A DNA stretch of 64,000 nucleotides, taken from NCBI GenBank assembly GCA_963843535.1, contig CAWJKU010000004.1, forward strand, positions 186,001 through 250,000, in the 5' to 3' direction. Positions 1-8,103 of this stretch are shown piece by piece. The notes under the pieces were generated by a model that searched no databases, was not told where the DNA came from, and was given only the letters and a program-made list of their open reading frames with translations. Position numbers and translations under genes: made by a program. Numbering within the stretch: the first letter of the stretch is position 1; every line of letters begins with the position of its first letter. This DNA comes from CAVUNY01 sp963843535. Lineage in GTDB: Bacteria; Chloroflexota; Anaerolineae; Anaerolineales; Anaerolineaceae.

Positions 1-391
1 GCATATGGACTTCATCGATGATGTAGACTTTATAGCGGCCCTGGCTGGGCGCAAAATTAATCGTGTCGCGCAGCTGGCGCACATCATCCACGCTGGTGTT
101 GGATGCGGCGTCAATCTCGATCAGGTCCATAAACCGGCCTTCGTTAACCAATTTGCAGTGCGCGCAATGGTCGCAGGGCCTTTTGGTCACGGTTTCTTCG
201 AGGCAGTTAACGGCTTTCGCCAGCAGCCGCGCCGAGGTAGTTTTTCCGGTCCCTCGCGGGCCAGCAAACAGGTAAGCATGGGCGACCCGGTCTGCGCGAA
301 TGGCGTTCTGCAGCGTGCGAACGACATGTTCCTGGCCGATCACTTCTTTCCACAGGTGTGGGCGCCATTTACGGTACAAGGCCTGGGTCAT
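1..391 (-). CDS. dnaX: DNA polymerase III subunit gamma/tau, N-terminal part (runs off window start)
   Basis: This is the clamp-loader ATPase that loads the sliding clamp during replication. The visible 130 residues begin MTQALYRKWRPHLWKEVIGQ, the usual DnaX N-terminus. Next come a Walker A GPRGTGKT at about residues 44-51, a four-cysteine zinc-binding knuckle (NC...PCDHCAHC), a VDDVR box and a Walker B region ending IIDEVHM at the window edge. The start ATG at 389-391 fits the family. The rest of the gene, including the tau tail, lies outside the window, so programmed frameshifting in dnaX cannot be judged here. Confidence 0.94.
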   Translation of the reverse strand, partial: MTQALYRKWRPHLWKEVIGQEHVVRTLQNAIRADRVAHAYLFAGPRGTGKTTSARLLAKAVNCLEETVTKRPCDHCAHCKLVNEGRFMDLIEIDAASNTSVDDVRQLRDTINFAPSQGRYKVYIIDEVHM

Positions 392-561
392 TGGGACTGC
401 TCTCGGGCTGCCTTCAATGGGATCTGGTTAGTGAATGCGAATCGTTCGAAGTTCAAAGCGGTCATCGGGAAATTGTAATCCACAATTCTGGTTTTTCGCG
501 CGGTTGCCAGGGCAATCATACCGCTATTTGCAAAATTCGAATCGGGAAATTCGGCTCGCCT

Positions 562-1065
562 CTAAGGAACGGGCAGCGTGGCGCGCAGGATGCCCTGTTG
601 ATCGAAAAGCGAAACTGTTTTTCCACTACTCCACACGGCTTGGGTCAATCCCCAATACAGATCGTTGACCGTATTCGTCCCGGCGCGGGTATAAACACGC
701 ACCGCCCCGCCTTTGTACAAGACGATATCCGGGAAAATAAACCGGTGGCCGAGACTGTCTTCCAAACGCCAGCCGTTCATGCGTACTTCACCCTCGCCGA
801 CACGCTTGATGGCAACCGATTCTGCATTCAGGTTGCCGGCGTTCACGACCTCGGCGATTTCAAATACCTTGGCGTCAGCCGGCAAAGCGGTCGATACGGG
901 CACAGACGACGCAACAACAGCAGTGGGTTGGGTTGGGACGGGTGAGCTCAAAAAAGCAGGCATTTGACGGCCGTTGTTCCACCAGGTAAGCACCGCGAAG
1001 GTAACGGCAGCCGAAATGATGATGTTCAGGAAAATGTAAGGTAGCAATCTTTTTAGAACACTCAT
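562..1065 (-). CDS. Membrane-anchored lamin-tail-like domain protein
   Basis: A 167-residue protein with one N-terminal membrane segment (about residues 8-27), a Pro/Thr/Val-rich linker, then a C-terminal beta-rich domain of about 100 residues. That domain has the pattern IxxVxNxGxxNxExVxIxxxG, NGWRLEDSxGxxFxFPDxxL and VxVYTxxGTxT, which is characteristic of the bacterial lamin-tail (LTD) immunoglobulin-like fold. It is probably exposed outside the cytoplasmic membrane. Substrate and partners are unknown. It is divergently arranged with the NYN nuclease gene and shares its 87-bp upstream region. Confidence 0.75.
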   Translation of the reverse strand: MSVLKRLLPYIFLNIIISAAVTFAVLTWWNNGRQMPAFLSSPVPTQPTAVVASSVPVSTALPADAKVFEIAEVVNAGNLNAESVAIKRVGEGEVRMNGWRLEDSLGHRFIFPDIVLYKGGAVRVYTRAGTNTVNDLYWGLTQAVWSSGKTVSLFDQQGILRATLPVP

Positions 1066-1139
1066 GAAAATTTACTCGCCCCAAAGGCTGAATTTGCGGT
1101 TGGCGTGCAATCTGGGTGAATCATAGCATAAAACCAAAG

Positions 1140-1145
1140 TAAAAT
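1140..1145 (+). promoter_or_regulatory. -10-like box close to NYN start codon
   Basis: TAAAAT lies 7 nt before the ATG at 1153, with no Shine-Dalgarno sequence between. This spacing predicts a leaderless or nearly leaderless transcript, as at several other genes here. Confidence 0.45.
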
Positions 1146-1152
1146 AAACCGC

Positions 1153-1620
1153 ATGCCGTACTTGATTGATGGTCACAACTTGATTCCGAAAATATCCGGG
1201 ATGAATCTCGCGATGATGGATGACGAGGACCGCCTGGTTGAGATACTGCAGGTGTTTGCCCGGGTGAGTCGAATGCGCGTGGAAGTGTTTTTTGACCAGG
1301 CGCCGCCCACGCGCGGCGGCAAGAAAATGGCCGGTATGGTGAGTGTGCATCACGTTCGCAGCGGGAAAACCGCCGATCAGGCTATCATCGAACGGGTGCG
1401 GCAGCTGGGTAAGAACGCCCGGAATTGGACGGTCGTGACCAGCGACCGGCAGGTCAGGGCAGATGCGCGTGAATTGGAAACGAAGCTTACCAGCTCTGAG
1501 GAGTTTGCGGCCCAACTCAGGAAGGCCCTCCTGGCAGCCCAAGCCAGCCAGAAAGAAAATCCGGCCCCGCCGGGGCCAGATGAAATGGATGAATGGCTGC
1601 GGTTGTTCGGCAAGCGCTGA
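1153..1620 (+). CDS. NYN/PIN-like nuclease, YacP family
   Basis: A 155-residue protein that opens with the YacP/NYN signature YLIDGHNLI (acidic Asp6 region). It continues with DDEDRLVEILQVFARV, VEVFFDQAPP and the late acidic motif WTVVTSDRQV. These are the spaced acidic residues of a PIN-like metal-dependent RNase fold. The family is associated with RNA processing in Firmicutes (Rae1/YacP); the target here is unknown. The stop at 1618-1620 directly abuts the convergent anti-sigma stop at 1621. Confidence 0.85.
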   Translation: MPYLIDGHNLIPKISGMNLAMMDDEDRLVEILQVFARVSRMRVEVFFDQAPPTRGGKKMAGMVSVHHVRSGKTADQAIIERVRQLGKNARNWTVVTSDRQVRADARELETKLTSSEEFAAQLRKALLAAQASQKENPAPPGPDEMDEWLRLFGKR

Positions 1621-2340
1621 TTATAAATCGCCGCCCAACACTTTTTCACCGGTTGGACCAGGGCTGCCGCCTTTGGGCTCGATGGTAACCCCGAACGATG
1701 TGTAGCTGCCCAACGGCTGGGGAGAACGGATATATAGATAACCGTAGCCGCTTCCAAACACCGAAAAAACGCCCCCGCTGGTGCGAACTCCATCTTTAAT
1801 CAGCCACAACTGGTATTGTTGCGCGGGATCGAGGGTGGTCAACCCGTTGACAACCAGCGTCCCCAAGGTCCCCTGTTTATTAATCAAAAGGACACCGCTG
1901 GCATTTTTGCCAACACTTTCCGGCGGCTGCATCGCCACCAGGTGAAAATCGGAAAAGGTATAAGATTGACCAGGCGCCTGGCGAGCCTGCTGCCATTGGT
2001 AAATGTTGAACGCGGCTAAAATGACGATCAACACCAGCCCAACCAGGCCAACCAGCGGGTTGAGCGGACGCGTAAACCAGGCCAGCAGGCTCGGACGTTT
2101 CTTACGGGATGCTTCCGCCTGGACGACGGCGGCTTGAAGGATGCCCGCGCGCAGGCGCGTGGGAGGCGTACGTTGGGGAACTGCCAGAGGAAGCTGGTCG
2201 ACCACGGCCTGGTATGAACGCATCTCATCCTTGCACGCCGGACAACTTTCCAGGTGCAGGGATACTGCTTCGCGTTCGGTTTCCTCCAGGATACCTAATG
2301 CGTAAGCTGGGATGTCTTCAGTTACATGCGCCGAATTCAT
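1621..2340 (-). CDS. Anti-sigma factor with zinc finger and RskA-like domain
   Basis: A 239-residue membrane anti-sigma factor. The N-terminus carries the ZAS zinc motif H-x3-C-x2-C (HLESCPAC). A single membrane helix sits at about residues 95-115 (PLVGLVGLVLIVILAAF). An extracytoplasmic C-terminal RskA-type domain follows, with VVNGLTTLDPAQQYQLWLIKDG. It lies 80 bp downstream of the ECF sigma gene on the same strand, so it probably sequesters that sigma factor at the membrane and releases it on an envelope signal. Confidence 0.9.
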   Translation of the reverse strand: MNSAHVTEDIPAYALGILEETEREAVSLHLESCPACKDEMRSYQAVVDQLPLAVPQRTPPTRLRAGILQAAVVQAEASRKKRPSLLAWFTRPLNPLVGLVGLVLIVILAAFNIYQWQQARQAPGQSYTFSDFHLVAMQPPESVGKNASGVLLINKQGTLGTLVVNGLTTLDPAQQYQLWLIKDGVRTSGGVFSVFGSGYGYLYIRSPQPLGSYTSFGVTIEPKGGSPGPTGEKVLGGDL

Positions 2341-2420
2341 TTGTTTACGCCTCTACCTATATACTACGCATCCAGCTTCGGATTGGATGTATTGTATCGC
2401 ATCCATTTGTGAAATCTTTC

Positions 2421-3032
2421 CTAAATTGACGGTTCGAGCATCTGGCGCAGCTTCTGCATCGCCAGGCGAATCCGGGTTTTTACAGTACCCAACGGTTCAC
2501 CGGTGGTTTCGGCAATTTCCTGGTGGCTGAGCCCTTGAAAAAAAGCCAGCGCCAGAGCCTGCTGCTGGTCTTTTGGCAGCTGGGCGATGGCCTGGCGGAT
2601 GGCGCGGTTCTGAATATTTTTTTCTACGTGGGTCACCACATTCAGCGGATCGACCCATTCCGGCGTATCACCTTCCTCAGAAGAATCCCATTCCACCCGG
2701 TGCCCTTCCGGGCGGATATGCTTCCGCCGCAGGAAGTCGATGGCACGGTGGCGTGTAACGCTGGTCATCCAGGTGGATACTTTTCCTAATTCACCATGAA
2801 ATGTCCCGGCTTTATTCCAGATCTGCAGGAATACTTCCTGGGTAATTTCTTCGGCGACGGCATCATCCTGAATAATCTGGTATGCCAGCGAAAATACCAG
2901 CCTGCCGTAACGATCATACAGAGTGCCCAGCGCCGCTGATTGGCCAGTAACAATGGCCTTGATCAGCGCCTCATCCTCCAGACGGGAAGGGTCGTTTTGG
3001 GATTGGGTCAGAATTGCCAACAGGAAAAACAT
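2421..3032 (-). CDS. ECF RNA polymerase sigma factor (SigK-like)
   Basis: A 203-residue sigma-70-family factor. Region 2 has LYDRYGRLVFSLAYQI, EEITQEVFLQIW and the -10 recognition stretch STWMTSVTRHRAIDFLRRK. Region 4 has LPKDQQQALALAFFQGLSHQEIAE and a TGEPLGTVKTRIRLAMQKLR helix-turn-helix. It is followed by its probable cognate zinc anti-sigma factor. The pairing with an RskA-type anti-sigma suggests a SigK-type group. Regulon unknown. Confidence 0.95.
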   Translation of the reverse strand: MFFLLAILTQSQNDPSRLEDEALIKAIVTGQSAALGTLYDRYGRLVFSLAYQIIQDDAVAEEITQEVFLQIWNKAGTFHGELGKVSTWMTSVTRHRAIDFLRRKHIRPEGHRVEWDSSEEGDTPEWVDPLNVVTHVEKNIQNRAIRQAIAQLPKDQQQALALAFFQGLSHQEIAETTGEPLGTVKTRIRLAMQKLRQMLEPSI

Positions 3033-3041
3033 AACTTATCA

Positions 3042-3047
3042 AGTATA
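3042..3047 (-). promoter_or_regulatory. -10 box of ECF sigma gene
   Basis: TATACT on the minus strand, 9 nt before the ATG at 3032. The expected transcription start falls only a few bases before the start codon and no Shine-Dalgarno is visible. Confidence 0.45.
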
Positions 3048-3089
3048 GCAGATGGTGGGCTGGGGAGAAAGTAATCTTTTTTGATGAAT

Positions 3090-3656
3090 CTAACATTGGG
3101 TGGCATTTTTTTCGTGCAGCACCTTGCCCATAATTTCATACTTCAGGTCTGATCCAGGCAGCTCAATCCCACGGGTGAGGGTTGTCCACTCCCGGCGGCG
3201 GTAGAGGTGGTGAGCGTTGGTATCCACTTCCGGGGTAGCCAGGCAGGCCGAGGATTGGCTGACGCCTGCCAGCAGGGCATCGTGCAGCCGCCCACCCTGG
3301 CCCTGCCTTTGAAATGCAGGCAGCACGGCGATTTCGGCAAATTCAAAGAAGTCGCTTAAGTACAGGTTTCGCTGCTGGGGAGTAAGCCGGGGGTAAACCA
3401 GATTGTAAAACCAATCTCCTTTTGTCCCTGGAAAACCGTAAACAAACCCGATCACCTCGGCCTGCGGGTCTGGGCGGAGGATCACGCAGCGAAAACCAGC
3501 CTGCCCGGAATGGTAGGAAAGCCGTCCTATGAAATTGAGAAAATCTGGCAAGGATTCGGAATAAGGCGGCTGAGAGAATGTAGCCTGGTATATATCGGTC
3601 AGTCGGTCAAAATAAGGCCGCGTCTGGCTGCCGGACAGCAGTTCAAGTTCCGCCAT
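3090..3656 (-). CDS. GNAT-family acetyltransferase
   Basis: A 188-residue GCN5-related N-acetyltransferase. The acetyl-CoA pocket is visible as FAEIAVLPAFQRQGQGGRLHDALL (the R/Q-x-x-G-x-G/A pyrophosphate loop), followed by ACLATPEVDTNAHHLYRRREW, the usual motif B region. The ATG at 3654-3656 is preferred over an upstream extension because a TATAAT box lies only 7 nt before it. Substrate not predictable. Confidence 0.82.
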   Translation of the reverse strand: MAELELLSGSQTRPYFDRLTDIYQATFSQPPYSESLPDFLNFIGRLSYHSGQAGFRCVILRPDPQAEVIGFVYGFPGTKGDWFYNLVYPRLTPQQRNLYLSDFFEFAEIAVLPAFQRQGQGGRLHDALLAGVSQSSACLATPEVDTNAHHLYRRREWTTLTRGIELPGSDLKYEIMGKVLHEKNATQC

Positions 3657-3663
3657 AAATTCG

Positions 3664-3669
3664 ATTATA
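3664..3669 (-). promoter_or_regulatory. TATAAT box 7 nt before GNAT start (leaderless)
   Basis: A perfect TATAAT on the minus strand is separated by 7 nt (CGAATTT) from the ATG at 3656. There is no room for a ribosome binding site, so the transcript should start at or next to the start codon. Confidence 0.55.
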
Positions 3670-3807
3670 TACCGCGCGGTCAATAACCCGTGTGAAACCG
3701 CACCCGCCTTTTTTTTCGATGAATTGTCCGACCATTCGCATTTCAATGACAAACCCCGCGTTGGTTTCGAGCGGGGTTTGTCTTTTTGAGGAGGGCGAAG
3801 CGGGCAA

Positions 3808-3999
3808 TTAAGCCTCTAAGGGCATGATCAACCACATGATCAGGTAAATCAACAGACCCGAAGGCGGGGCAAACAGCAGCAGTACAAAAACCAGGCGCAC
3901 CAGGGTAGGATCGATGCCAAAATAGCTGGCCAGACCGCCGCAAACCCCGGCAATCATTTTTTCGCTCTTACTGCGGTATAAACGTTTTGATCCGTCCAT
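3808..3999 (-). CDS. PspC-domain small membrane protein
   Basis: A 63-residue single-domain PspC protein: KRLYRSKSEKMIAGVCGGLA, then YFGIDPTLVRLVFVLL and a membrane helix LLIYLIMWLIMPLE. PspC proteins sit in the cytoplasmic membrane and belong to the phage-shock/envelope-stress network. No pspA is nearby. Led by AAGGAGA 9 nt before the ATG and a TATAAT box at 4023-4028. May be functionally linked to the toastrack/GIN block near 49-50 kb, which often co-occurs with PspC. Confidence 0.9.
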   Translation of the reverse strand: MDGSKRLYRSKSEKMIAGVCGGLASYFGIDPTLVRLVFVLLLFAPPSGLLIYLIMWLIMPLEA

Positions 4000-4022
4000 G
4001 TCTAAATCTCCTTTTCTACAGT

Positions 4023-4028
4023 ATTATA
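4023..4028 (-). promoter_or_regulatory. -10 box of PspC gene
   Basis: TATAAT on the minus strand about 23 nt before the ATG at 3999. The resulting short leader carries AAGGAGA, a conventional leadered gene in contrast to its neighbours. Confidence 0.5.
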
Positions 4029-4128
4029 CGAATTTCATGGGAAACAGTTGCAACCAGTTTGTGTAAGTTTAAATTAAGACGGATGCTCCCCCGCCCTCGC
4101 GCCAGAATTTGAATCATCAAAACCTTGT

Positions 4129-4134
4129 TATAAT
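4129..4134 (+). promoter_or_regulatory. TATAAT box 6 nt before C39-like gene start (leaderless)
   Basis: TATAAT followed by 6 nt (CCTTGT) and the ATG at 4141. No ribosome binding site is possible in the predicted transcript. Confidence 0.55.
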
Positions 4135-4140
4135 CCTTGT

Positions 4141-5481
4141 ATGCGTCCAGCGACCCGCGGCCTCTTCATCTTTATTGGAATATTGGTTATTGGCGGGCTG
4201 ATGTTGAGCCTGCCCCCTGTGCGGACGCGTGTCTTTAACCTCCTGGAAGACGCGCGCGTGCGGGTGCGTTCGATCATTTTTCCGCAGAAAGAAGTGATTT
4301 TTGTGCCAGGGGGTGAGGTGATGCCAACCGTTACCCCAATGCCAGAAACCCTGGCGCCCAGCCAGACATCCACCACAACCCCCACCTTAACCCGCACCCC
4401 GCAGACGCCGCAGCCGACCTTCACCGCCACTGCCACTCCGACACCGCTTCCTTCACTGGTGGACTTGAAAGGTGTTGTTTGGGAAACCCAAAACGGGGCG
4501 TGGAATTACTGCGGCCCAACCAACCTGGCGATGGAGCTTTCTTTCTGGGGTTGGAAAGGGGATAAGTTTACCACCGGCAAGGTGCTCAAGCCGTTTGGTT
4601 ACGACCTGAACGTAATGCCTTACGAGATGCAGAACTACGTTGAGGGATATACCAACCTGAAATTGAAAGTGCGCTACGGCGGCACGCTGGCCTTGCTCAA
4701 GAAGCTGCTCGCCAATGGCTTTCCGGTGTTGACCGAAGTGGGGGTGTACTTTCCCGAAACCGCCACAGGCATGACCAGCTGGATGGGGCATTACCGCACG
4801 GTTACCGGCTACAACGATCAGCGAGGCGAGGTCATCGTTCAGGATTCATATATCAAACCCGATCTGACCATCCCGTACGATACATTCGTCAGTGATTGGC
4901 GCTCGTTTGATTTTGTGTTTCTGGTGGCGTATTCTCCGGATAAAGAGGCGAAGTTAGCTGCGCTGCTGGGAGAATATGATGATCTGGCGCAGAGCTATCA
5001 AATCGCTTTGAAAACATCGTCCGATGAAATGTGGAAATTAACCGGGGTGGACCAGTATTTTGCCTGGTACAACCGCGGCACCAACCTGGTGATGCTTCAG
5101 GATTATATTGGGGGGGCTGAAGCCTACGACCAGGCCTTTAAGCTGTACGCGAAACTGCCTGAAGACCGCCGTCCCTGGCGAATGATCTGGCATCAAACCG
5201 GGCCATATTATGCGTATTATTATTCCGGACGCTATCAGGATGTAGCTACCCTGGCAACCGGCACACTGGATTTCATTCGAGACCGGGCAGAGCGACTGGG
5301 GATCGCCGACAAACCCCAGGTAGGGGCGTTCATCGAAGAAACCTGGGTATGGCGCGCCCGCGCCCGGATCGTGTTGGGCGATCGGGATGGGGCTGTATCT
5401 GATCTCAGAACCGCGCTGAAATATCACCCCGGTTTTCAAGCCGCGGTGGATGACTTAAACAAATTAGGGCTGGCGCCGTAA
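4141..5481 (+). CDS. Membrane-anchored C39-like cysteine peptidase with C-terminal TPR-like region
   Basis: A 446-residue protein with an N-terminal membrane anchor (about residues 8-24), a Thr/Pro-rich linker (61-105) and a C39_2 peptidase-like domain. The likely catalytic residues are Cys124 (NYCGPTNLAM), His217 (WMGHYRTVTGY) and Asp235 (VQDSY). The C-terminal about 180 residues look like tetratricopeptide-type helical repeats (YDDLAQSYQIAL, GGAEAYDQAFKLY, GDRDGAVSDLRTALKYHPGF). It is probably anchored outside the membrane. Substrate unknown; no bacteriocin-type precursor or ABC partner is adjacent. Confidence 0.85.
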   Translation: MRPATRGLFIFIGILVIGGLMLSLPPVRTRVFNLLEDARVRVRSIIFPQKEVIFVPGGEVMPTVTPMPETLAPSQTSTTTPTLTRTPQTPQPTFTATATPTPLPSLVDLKGVVWETQNGAWNYCGPTNLAMELSFWGWKGDKFTTGKVLKPFGYDLNVMPYEMQNYVEGYTNLKLKVRYGGTLALLKKLLANGFPVLTEVGVYFPETATGMTSWMGHYRTVTGYNDQRGEVIVQDSYIKPDLTIPYDTFVSDWRSFDFVFLVAYSPDKEAKLAALLGEYDDLAQSYQIALKTSSDEMWKLTGVDQYFAWYNRGTNLVMLQDYIGGAEAYDQAFKLYAKLPEDRRPWRMIWHQTGPYYAYYYSGRYQDVATLATGTLDFIRDRAERLGIADKPQVGAFIEETWVWRARARIVLGDRDGAVSDLRTALKYHPGFQAAVDDLNKLGLAP

Positions 5482-5527
5482 ATTTCACCGGTCAGGAAAG
5501 AATCACGAGCAGAAATTTGATCAAAAT

Positions 5528-6766
5528 ATGAAAATTCTCCATTTTGCTGACGCCCACATTGATATGGCTCCCCAGGGGCGGCATGACCCAGCCAGCGGAC
5601 TGCCGCTGCGCGTGCTGGATTATCTTAAGGCATTCGATACGATCATCAACACGGCCATTGATGAGCGGGTCGATCTGGTGCTCTTTGCCGGAGACGCGTA
5701 CCGGGACCGCACCCCGGCTCCCACTTTTCAAAGGGAATGGGGCCGCCGCATCATCCGCCTGTCGCAGGCCGGCATCCCCACTGTGCTGCTGGTCGGAAAC
5801 CACGATATCTCCCCGGCAGTGGGCCGGGCGCACGCCCTGCAGGAATTTGAAACCCTGCAGGTGCCCCATATTCATGTGATCGGTAAACCCTGCCTGTGGG
5901 GCCCGGATGAGCTGGAGGGGCTGCCGCTGCAGCTGATCGGGCTGCCGTGGGTTTCGCGCTCGGGGTTGATGGCGGCTCTCGAAATGAGCGGCGCCGAGCC
6001 TTCCCAGGTATTTGCCGAAATTGAGTCGCGCCTGACCGAACTGGTCCAGGGATTTTTCGAGCGCATCGATCCGGGCCTGCCGGCGGTCTTGACCGCGCAT
6101 GCTTCCGTCCAGGGGGCGGTGTACGGCGCGGAGCGGACGGTCATGCTGGGCGGCGACCTGGTGCTGCCGGGGTCCCTGGTGCGCGACCCGCGCTTGAGCT
6201 ACGTGGCTCTTGGGCATATCCATAAAGCCCAGGACTTGAATAAAGATGCCCAGCCCCCGGTGATCTACCCGGGCTCAATCGAACGCATGGATTTTGGCGA
6301 AGCCGCGGACGATAAATATTTTGTCATTGCCGATGTGGAAAAGGGCCAGCCGTCCCAGGTGGATTGGCGCAAGTTGGATGGACGGCGGTATATCGATCGT
6401 TATTTAGCGCTGAAATCACCGGATTTTTTCATGCAAGAGGTGTTGGGTGTTTTTCCCGCGCAGGAGGAATTGGAAGGGGCGGTGGTGCGGCTCATCCTGG
6501 AATACCCGCGGCAGTGGGAAACGCTGCTGGATGAAACCGCGCTGCGCCAGGCGATGACCTCCGCTTTTGAATTTCACCTGGTCCGCCGGCCCCAGATCGA
6601 AGCGCGCCTGCGCCTGCCAGCTGACCGGGCAGTGAGCAGCCTGAGCGCCATGGAGCTGTTGGGCAAATATTGGGAGGTGGTTAATACCAAACCAGAAGAA
6701 GCCGGTGAGCTGCAGCGCCTGGCAGAGGATTTGTTGAAGGAGAGCGAAGAAGCAAACGATGGTTGA
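5528..6766 (+). CDS. sbcD: Exonuclease SbcD/Mre11-like nuclease subunit
   Basis: A 412-residue calcineurin-like metallophosphoesterase and the nuclease partner of SbcC. Metal-binding motifs run in order: D8-x-H10 (FADAH), GD at 55-56 (FAGDAYRD), GNHD at 90-93, a TAHASV histidine and the GHIH motif in VALGHIHKAQ. A capping domain fills the last third. The complex trims DNA hairpins and double-strand ends. sbcC follows after one intervening gene, an unusual interruption of the usual sbcDC pair. Confidence 0.92.
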   Translation: MKILHFADAHIDMAPQGRHDPASGLPLRVLDYLKAFDTIINTAIDERVDLVLFAGDAYRDRTPAPTFQREWGRRIIRLSQAGIPTVLLVGNHDISPAVGRAHALQEFETLQVPHIHVIGKPCLWGPDELEGLPLQLIGLPWVSRSGLMAALEMSGAEPSQVFAEIESRLTELVQGFFERIDPGLPAVLTAHASVQGAVYGAERTVMLGGDLVLPGSLVRDPRLSYVALGHIHKAQDLNKDAQPPVIYPGSIERMDFGEAADDKYFVIADVEKGQPSQVDWRKLDGRRYIDRYLALKSPDFFMQEVLGVFPAQEELEGAVVRLILEYPRQWETLLDETALRQAMTSAFEFHLVRRPQIEARLRLPADRAVSSLSAMELLGKYWEVVNTKPEEAGELQRLAEDLLKESEEANDG

Positions 6767-8063
6767 AGCGGTCACTGAGATCCTGTTTATTATTGCCCTG
6801 GTGTTAATCAACGGCTTGTTCGCGATGGTGGAAATCGCGCTGATTTCATCTCGCAAGGCGCGTTTGCAATCCCTGGCTGATGAAGGCAACCCCGGCGCGC
6901 ACGCCGCCCTGCACCTGGCCGAAACTCCCACCCGCTTTCTCTCGACCGTGCAGATTGGCATCACCCTGATAGGGATTCTCTCCGGGGCGGTCGGCGGGGC
7001 TACCATTTCCAGGCACCTGGCGGGGCTGCTGGAACAGATCCCCTGGCTGGCCCCTTACAGCCAGCCAATTGCTCTGGTGCTCGTGGTGGTGGTTATTTCC
7101 TATTTATCGCTGGTATTTGGCGAGCTGCTCCCTAAACGCCTGGCCCTGACCGACCCCGAGCGCATCGCGGCGAACAGCAGCCGCCTGATGGAATTTTTGG
7201 CTCGACTGGCCGCGCCGGTGGTATTCCTGCTAAGTAAATCGACCGATTGGGGGCTGCGCTTGTTGGGCGTATCGCCAGGCAGCGTGCCGGATATTACCGA
7301 AGAGGAAGTGAAAGTATTGATTGACCAGGGCACGCTCACCGGGGTTTTTGAGGAAGTCGAGCAAGACATGCTGGAAAGCGTATTTCGCATGAGCGACCGC
7401 ACGGTGATCACAATAATGACCCCGCGCACCGATGTGGCCTGGTTGGATATTGACGATCCCTACGAAGATGTGCTCCGGCGGGTAACCGAAGGGGAATTTG
7501 CGCGTTACCCGGTGGCCCAGGGCAGCCTGGATAACGTGGTGGGAATTTTACAGGCGCGCGACCTGCTGGCGAAAGCAGTCTCCTGCCAGACCATCGACGT
7601 GCGCAGCCTTCTTCTCCCGCCGATTTTTCTGCCGGAGAGCACGCCGGCGTTTACCGCCCTGGATCAGTTAAAACAAGGCGGCAGGCACATGGCCCTGGTG
7701 ATGGATGAGTACGGCGGTGTGCTGGGCCTGGTGACCCTGTTTGATGTGCTGGAATCAATCGTGGGGGAGATTTCCGGCGGACCCGGGGAATCCGAACCGC
7801 AGGTCATTCGCCGCCCGGACGGCTCTTTGCTGCTGGATGGGCTGCTGAAAGTGGATGAATTGAAAGATTTGCTGGGTTTGAAAGGACTTCCGGATGAAGA
7901 CAGGGCTGGCTACCAGACCCTGGGCGGCCTGTTGATGAGCCAGTTTGGAGCCATCCCGGTTTCAGGCCAATCCTTTGATTGGGAAGGCCTGCGTTTTGAG
8001 GTCATCGATATGGACCAGCGGCGGGTAGATAAAGTGCTCGTCCAGCGCATTAAACAGGAGTGA
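6759..8063 (+). CDS. CNNM/CorC-type transporter (DUF21-CBS-CorC_HlyC)
   Basis: A 434-residue membrane protein overlapping sbcD by 8 bp. The DUF21 domain (about 1-190) carries four hydrophobic segments including FLSTVQIGITLIGILSGAVGG and VFGELLPKRLAL. A CBS pair follows (about 205-335; VITIMTPRTDVAWLD, ARYPVAQGSLDNVVGILQARDLL, LVMDEYGGVLGLVTLFD), then a CorC_HlyC domain (about 345-430). The family is implicated in Mg2+/Co2+ efflux and was historically called hemolysin C. Placement between sbcD and sbcC suggests cotranscription rather than a shared function. Confidence 0.9.
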   Translation: MVEAVTEILFIIALVLINGLFAMVEIALISSRKARLQSLADEGNPGAHAALHLAETPTRFLSTVQIGITLIGILSGAVGGATISRHLAGLLEQIPWLAPYSQPIALVLVVVVISYLSLVFGELLPKRLALTDPERIAANSSRLMEFLARLAAPVVFLLSKSTDWGLRLLGVSPGSVPDITEEEVKVLIDQGTLTGVFEEVEQDMLESVFRMSDRTVITIMTPRTDVAWLDIDDPYEDVLRRVTEGEFARYPVAQGSLDNVVGILQARDLLAKAVSCQTIDVRSLLLPPIFLPESTPAFTALDQLKQGGRHMALVMDEYGGVLGLVTLFDVLESIVGEISGGPGESEPQVIRRPDGSLLLDGLLKVDELKDLLGLKGLPDEDRAGYQTLGGLLMSQFGAIPVSGQSFDWEGLRFEVIDMDQRRVDKVLVQRIKQE

Positions 8064-8103
8064 TCCGGCTCGTTATCTGACTGCGACCAACATCGAGAAC
8101 ACT

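Noticed and set aside
358..945. Open frame on the plus strand over the lamin-tail gene
   Set aside because: It is antisense to a protein with a recognisable membrane anchor and LTD fold; its own translation is featureless.
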